From: Alphaproteobacteria bacterium
Lineage (GTDB): Bacteria; Pseudomonadota; Alphaproteobacteria; Micropepsales; Micropepsaceae
Direction: 5' to 3'
Length of the DNA: 64,000 nucleotides
NCBI GenBank assembly: GCA_017308475.1
Contig: JAFKEU010000004.1
Span: forward strand, 558,001-622,000
Below, piece after piece: positions 61,124-64,000 of this stretch. Under the pieces are notes generated by a model, which was not told the DNA's origin, did no database searches, and saw only the letters and a list, made by a program, of their open reading frames with translations. Made by a program: the position numbers and the translations under genes. Each line of letters begins with the position of its first letter. Within the stretch, counting starts at the first letter, position 1.

Positions 61124-63046
61124 ATGCTGCGTCTTTCAAACCGCGCGCGTCTTGGCGCGGCGCTGTTTTTTTGCTGTTCCTCCCCTGCCCTCGCCCAGAC
61201 AGCGGATCAGGCGATGAATGCCCCCGAAAATGCCCCGGAAAACGTCATAGTGACCGCGACGCACTTGGCCGGCGGTGTGGCGGCGCGCGATGCCAATGTC
61301 GCGCTGATCGACGCGGCCCAGATCGCTGCCCGCCAGCCTTCCAGCGTGGTGGAGTTGCTGCGCGACCTGCCCGGCGTCTATGTGCAGCAGTCGGGTGGAC
61401 GCGGCAGCGTGGTGTCGCTCTTCACCCGCGGCGCCAAGCCGAACTTCACGCTTGTGCTGCTGGACGGAGTGAAGGCCAACGACCCCACCAACACGCGCGG
61501 CGGCTCCTATGATTTCTCCACCCTCGACCTGAACGACATCCAGCGGGTAGAGATGGTGCGCGGGCCCGCCTCGGCGGTCTATGGCTCCGACGCGGTGGGC
61601 GGGGTGATCAACATCATCACCCGGCGCGGCACGCCCGATCTGCAGGCGGGGCTGGAGGCGGAAGGCGGCAGCTTCGGATACTGGCGCGCGGGCGGCCACG
61701 TGTCGGGGCCCATCGGCGAAGCCCAGGCAAATCTGGGGTTGTCCTATGATGACAGCGGCATGCCGGTGGCCGGCAGCAACGTAAAGGGCACCAGCGTCGA
61801 TGGCGCGCTGGCGCTGCCGCAGATCGCCGGCACCAGCCTCAGCTTCAATGGCCGCTATGGCAGCAGCGCCGCCACCAGCTTCCCCGATTCCAGCGGCGGG
61901 CCGCGCCTGTCGGTGCTGCGCACCCTGGACCATCGCGACATTGATGAAGGCGTTTTCGGCGCCCATGCCGCGCGCAACTTGTCGAATGGCTGGTCGATGA
62001 TGCTGGACTATGGGCTCTATACCCGCAGCTCCGATGCCCGCTCGCCAGGGGTGGCGCCCAGCGCGCAGACGCCGTTCGGCATTCCCGCCAATACCGACAA
62101 TGCGCGCTTCACCCGCAACCAGCTGACCTGGACCAACCGTTTCACGCCCGCCGACGGGCTGGATGTGGCGGCGGGGATGGATCTTCAGATCGAGCACGGC
62201 ACCGATGACGGCACGCTGGATTTCGGCTTTCCCCTGCCCACCCATTTCGCGCTGGACCGCACGCTGTGGTCGGCCTTCGCAGAGGCGCGCTACCTGCTGG
62301 ACGAACGGCTCAGCCTGTCGGCCAGCGGGCGTTATGACAACAATGACGGCGGCGAGCATTTCAGCCCCCAGCTGCGTGCCGATTATGCGCTGCCCGATAG
62401 CGGCACGCATTTCCAGGTCAGCTGGGGCAGAGCCTACAAGCTGCCCAGCTTCTATGCCCTGGGAAATCCGGTCGTCGGCGATCCCACCCTCAAGCCGGAA
62501 GATGCCGAGACGGTCGAGGGCGGCGTCACCCAGGACCTCTGGGCCTTCGGCCGCTGGAAGCTGGAAGGCTATGACACCCATTATTCCGACCTGATCGATT
62601 TTCAGCCCGGCGCGGTGCCCAAGCTGGTCAACCTTTCCAGCGTGCATGTGCGGGGCATGGAAACCTCGCTGGCGCTGGATTTCGGCAACTTCACCGCCGC
62701 GCCGCATGTTTCCTATACCAATGCACGCAATGAGCTGACCGGAGCGCCGCTGCGCGATGTGCCCGAATGGCTGGCGGGTGCCTCGCTGACCTGGCGGCCG
62801 ATCGATGTCGCCGAATTCAATCTGGACGTGACGCATGTGGGATCGATGATCGACAACTCCGTCCCCACCGGCGACGTCACTCTGGGCAGCCGTCTGCGCA
62901 CCGATCTTGCGGTATCGTACCGGGTGACGCCGCAGCTGAAGCTGAACGCCTCGGTCGAGAACCTGCTGGATGCCCATTATGAGGATGTGGTTGGTTTCCC
63001 CGCGCCCGGCGCGCTGGTGCGGGCGGGGATCAGCGCATCCCTTTAG
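61124..63046 (+). CDS. BtuB-like TonB-dependent receptor
   Basis: This 640-residue outer-membrane receptor has a signal peptide (to about residue 23, ending A-L-A-Q), a TonB-box-like N-V-I-V-T-A-T near 38-44 and a plug (about 50-165) with L-R-D-L-P-G-V-Y-V-Q, G-G-R-G-S-V-V-S-L-F-T-R-G and G-S-D-A-V-G-G-V-I-N-I-I-T. The short barrel and the F-T-R-G and G-A-K-P-N-F-T-L-V-L-L-D-G segments match BtuB-type vitamin B12 receptors. The start at 61124 has only a weak ribosome site. I see no cobalamin riboswitch in the 185 bp upstream, which weakens the B12 assignment. The last 17 bp overlap the convergent permease gene. Confidence 0.85.
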   Translation: MLRLSNRARLGAALFFCCSSPALAQTADQAMNAPENAPENVIVTATHLAGGVAARDANVALIDAAQIAARQPSSVVELLRDLPGVYVQQSGGRGSVVSLFTRGAKPNFTLVLLDGVKANDPTNTRGGSYDFSTLDLNDIQRVEMVRGPASAVYGSDAVGGVINIITRRGTPDLQAGLEAEGGSFGYWRAGGHVSGPIGEAQANLGLSYDDSGMPVAGSNVKGTSVDGALALPQIAGTSLSFNGRYGSSAATSFPDSSGGPRLSVLRTLDHRDIDEGVFGAHAARNLSNGWSMMLDYGLYTRSSDARSPGVAPSAQTPFGIPANTDNARFTRNQLTWTNRFTPADGLDVAAGMDLQIEHGTDDGTLDFGFPLPTHFALDRTLWSAFAEARYLLDERLSLSASGRYDNNDGGEHFSPQLRADYALPDSGTHFQVSWGRAYKLPSFYALGNPVVGDPTLKPEDAETVEGGVTQDLWAFGRWKLEGYDTHYSDLIDFQPGAVPKLVNLSSVHVRGMETSLALDFGNFTAAPHVSYTNARNELTGAPLRDVPEWLAGASLTWRPIDVAEFNLDVTHVGSMIDNSVPTGDVTLGSRLRTDLAVSYRVTPQLKLNASVENLLDAHYEDVVGFPAPGALVRAGISASL

Positions 63047-64000
63047 CGCGCAGGCGCTTCAGGAACTTGAAGGCATAGAGCATCACCCGCGCACGCGGCT
63101 TCTGCATGGGCCCGCTGATGGCGGGCAGACCCAGTGCTTCCAGATGGCGCATCGCGGTATCATCGCCGCCTTCGGGATGCATGGCCACCCAGTAAAGGAG
63201 TTTGGCGAGATCGGGATCGCCGAACATCTCGCGCAACCGCGTGAACACGAGCGGCGGAAGGAATTTCTCCATCTGCTCCATTTGCAGCACGTCCGGAACC
63301 GCCAACACGGAGAGCCAGTTGCGCACCCGTTGGACCGGATCGGCCACCATGCCCGGCCGCCAGTGATCCAGCGCCGCATCGATGTTCGCGATGCGCTCGG
63401 CCACTTGGGGATCGGGCGCCTCGTCGGGCGCAGCAATGGGGGCGACGATGCCGCCGTCGGGCGGCAGCCGGTCAAAGGCGATGGCGTCGAAATCGGCCGC
63501 TGTCACCGCTTCCCAGCTCGCGGGCATGGGGATGGCGGGGGCGCGGAAATCGCCGACCTTGGGCACCGCCTCGGTATCGACGGCGTCGATGGCGCGGACC
63601 TGGCCGTGCATTTCCGCCACAACGCCCACCGCGATCCACATGCCAACCGCCAGCAAGAGCCAGGCCTTGCCCGGTCTGGCGGAAAAACGCTCGCCGCCGT
63701 CCCAACGAAACATCATCGCGGCGGCCAGGGCGCCCGCGGTCCCGATCAGGAGCAGCGCAGCAAGATCGAAGCCGGTGCCGGTAAGCCCGCGCCCCGTCAC
63801 CGCCGCTTGCATCGCTTCGACCGCGTAGCGGCCGGGGAAGAAGGCCGAGATGTGCTGCGCCCAATCCGGCAGGGTGGACAGCGGCACGGCGACGCCGCCC
63901 ACCATCAGCATGGGCAGGAAGATGCACTGCCCCAGCGCCTGCACCGCCGGCACGGTATCCGCCAGCATGGCGATAACCAGCCCGAAGCCAATGAAGGCGA
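63030..64000 (-). CDS. ABC-2 type transporter permease, C-terminal part (partial)
   Basis: The frame is open to the right edge, so the N-terminus is missing; 323 residues are seen. The first part has membrane helices (A-F-I-G-F-G-L-V-I-A-M-L-A near the edge) and Q-C-I-F-L-P-M-L-M-V-G-G-V-A-V-P-L, F-F-P-G-R-Y-A-V-E-A-M-Q-A-A of ABC-2 export permeases. Another helix is L-L-A-V-G-M-W-I-A-V-G-V. About 200 residues of soluble, Asp/Pro-rich C-terminal extension follow, which is unusual for this family. Substrate and ATPase partner lie outside the window. Confidence 0.8.
   Translation of the reverse strand, partial: AFIGFGLVIAMLADTVPAVQALGQCIFLPMLMVGGVAVPLSTLPDWAQHISAFFPGRYAVEAMQAAVTGRGLTGTGFDLAALLLIGTAGALAAAMMFRWDGGERFSARPGKAWLLLAVGMWIAVGVVAEMHGQVRAIDAVDTEAVPKVGDFRAPAIPMPASWEAVTAADFDAIAFDRLPPDGGIVAPIAAPDEAPDPQVAERIANIDAALDHWRPGMVADPVQRVRNWLSVLAVPDVLQMEQMEKFLPPLVFTRLREMFGDPDLAKLLYWVAMHPEGGDDTAMRHLEALGLPAISGPMQKPRARVMLYAFKFLKRLRAKGMR

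Noticed and set aside
1..64000. Mobile elements, prophage, CRISPR arrays, tRNA or rRNA genes
   Set aside because: No transposase, integrase, phage structural gene, spaced direct repeats or tRNA-like cloverleaf was recognised by reading; absence should be confirmed with dedicated searches.

Overview
This 64-kb window is a GC-rich, densely coded stretch of chromosome from a Gram-negative bacterium, most likely a free-living or soil alphaproteobacterium. The evidence is HWE histidine kinase signalling, GGAAC-N16/17-CGTT promoter-like sites of the general-stress sigma factor EcfG type, HemP with a Fur-like operator, bactofilins, a Ku/LigD end-joining pair, two TonB-dependent receptors and many ATGA/GTGA operon overlaps. 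I cannot name the genus from sequence alone; a Caulobacterales- or Rhizomicrobium-like lineage would fit. I see no rRNA, tRNA, CRISPR array, insertion sequence or prophage.

Layout. Positions 1-10.5 kb hold exported carbohydrate and ester enzymes: a lactonase end, a Tat-exported TIM-barrel isomerase, two type-B carboxylesterases flanking a PQQ alcohol dehydrogenase, two ModA-like binding proteins without an ABC transporter, and a Tat-exported glycosidase-like protein. Positions 10.7-13.9 kb carry the ydbH-ynbE-ydbL envelope-lipid operon. Positions 14-19 kb are a non-phosphorylating L-fucose-type cluster (permease, dehydrogenase, lactonase, UxaA-family dehydratase, mutarotase). Positions 19-22.6 kb hold an exported enolase-superfamily enzyme, an RraA-like lipoprotein and an exported serine hydrolase. 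Positions 22.8-29 kb form a hexarate regulon: kdgD, a LysR regulator, a hexuronate/glucarate-type MFS carrier, gudD and garD. Together these would take glucarate and galactarate to 2-ketoglutarate semialdehyde. A 35-bp element with promoter-like boxes is repeated in front of kdgD and in front of the carrier operon.

Positions 29-32.4 kb carry a GMC oxidoreductase, MgtC, a PRC-barrel protein and a small conserved protein. Positions 32.4-35.8 kb are a tight operon of a Tat-exported SelA-like PLP enzyme, an amidohydrolase and a RidA protein. This is the best candidate here for an undescribed system: a periplasmic deamination pathway. Positions 35.9-41.2 kb are a Fur-boxed iron operon (hemP, siderophore receptor, PiuC-type dioxygenase, PepSY protein, TonB). 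Positions 41.3-50 kb are cytoskeletal, repair and stress genes: tandem bactofilins, Ku, LigD, an exported methyltransferase, DUF2127, a response regulator and a PAS-GAF-HWE kinase, with EcfG-like promoters before Ku, the regulator and the kinase.

Positions 50-56.5 kb are a second island of exported sugar oxidation: a ModA-like protein, an NHL propeller, a Tat-exported rhamnonate-dehydratase-like enzyme and two Asd-type PQQ sugar dehydrogenases. Positions 56.5-61 kb form an operon of an SSS symporter, a ceramidase-like hydrolase and a class-III aminotransferase. The window closes with a BtuB-like receptor and the C-terminal part of an ABC-2 permease.

A recurrent theme is the export of enzyme families that are normally cytosolic. 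Eight proteins have clear twin-arginine leaders, and an RraA-like protein has a lipobox. This suggests that part of sugar-acid and amine catabolism runs outside the inner membrane.
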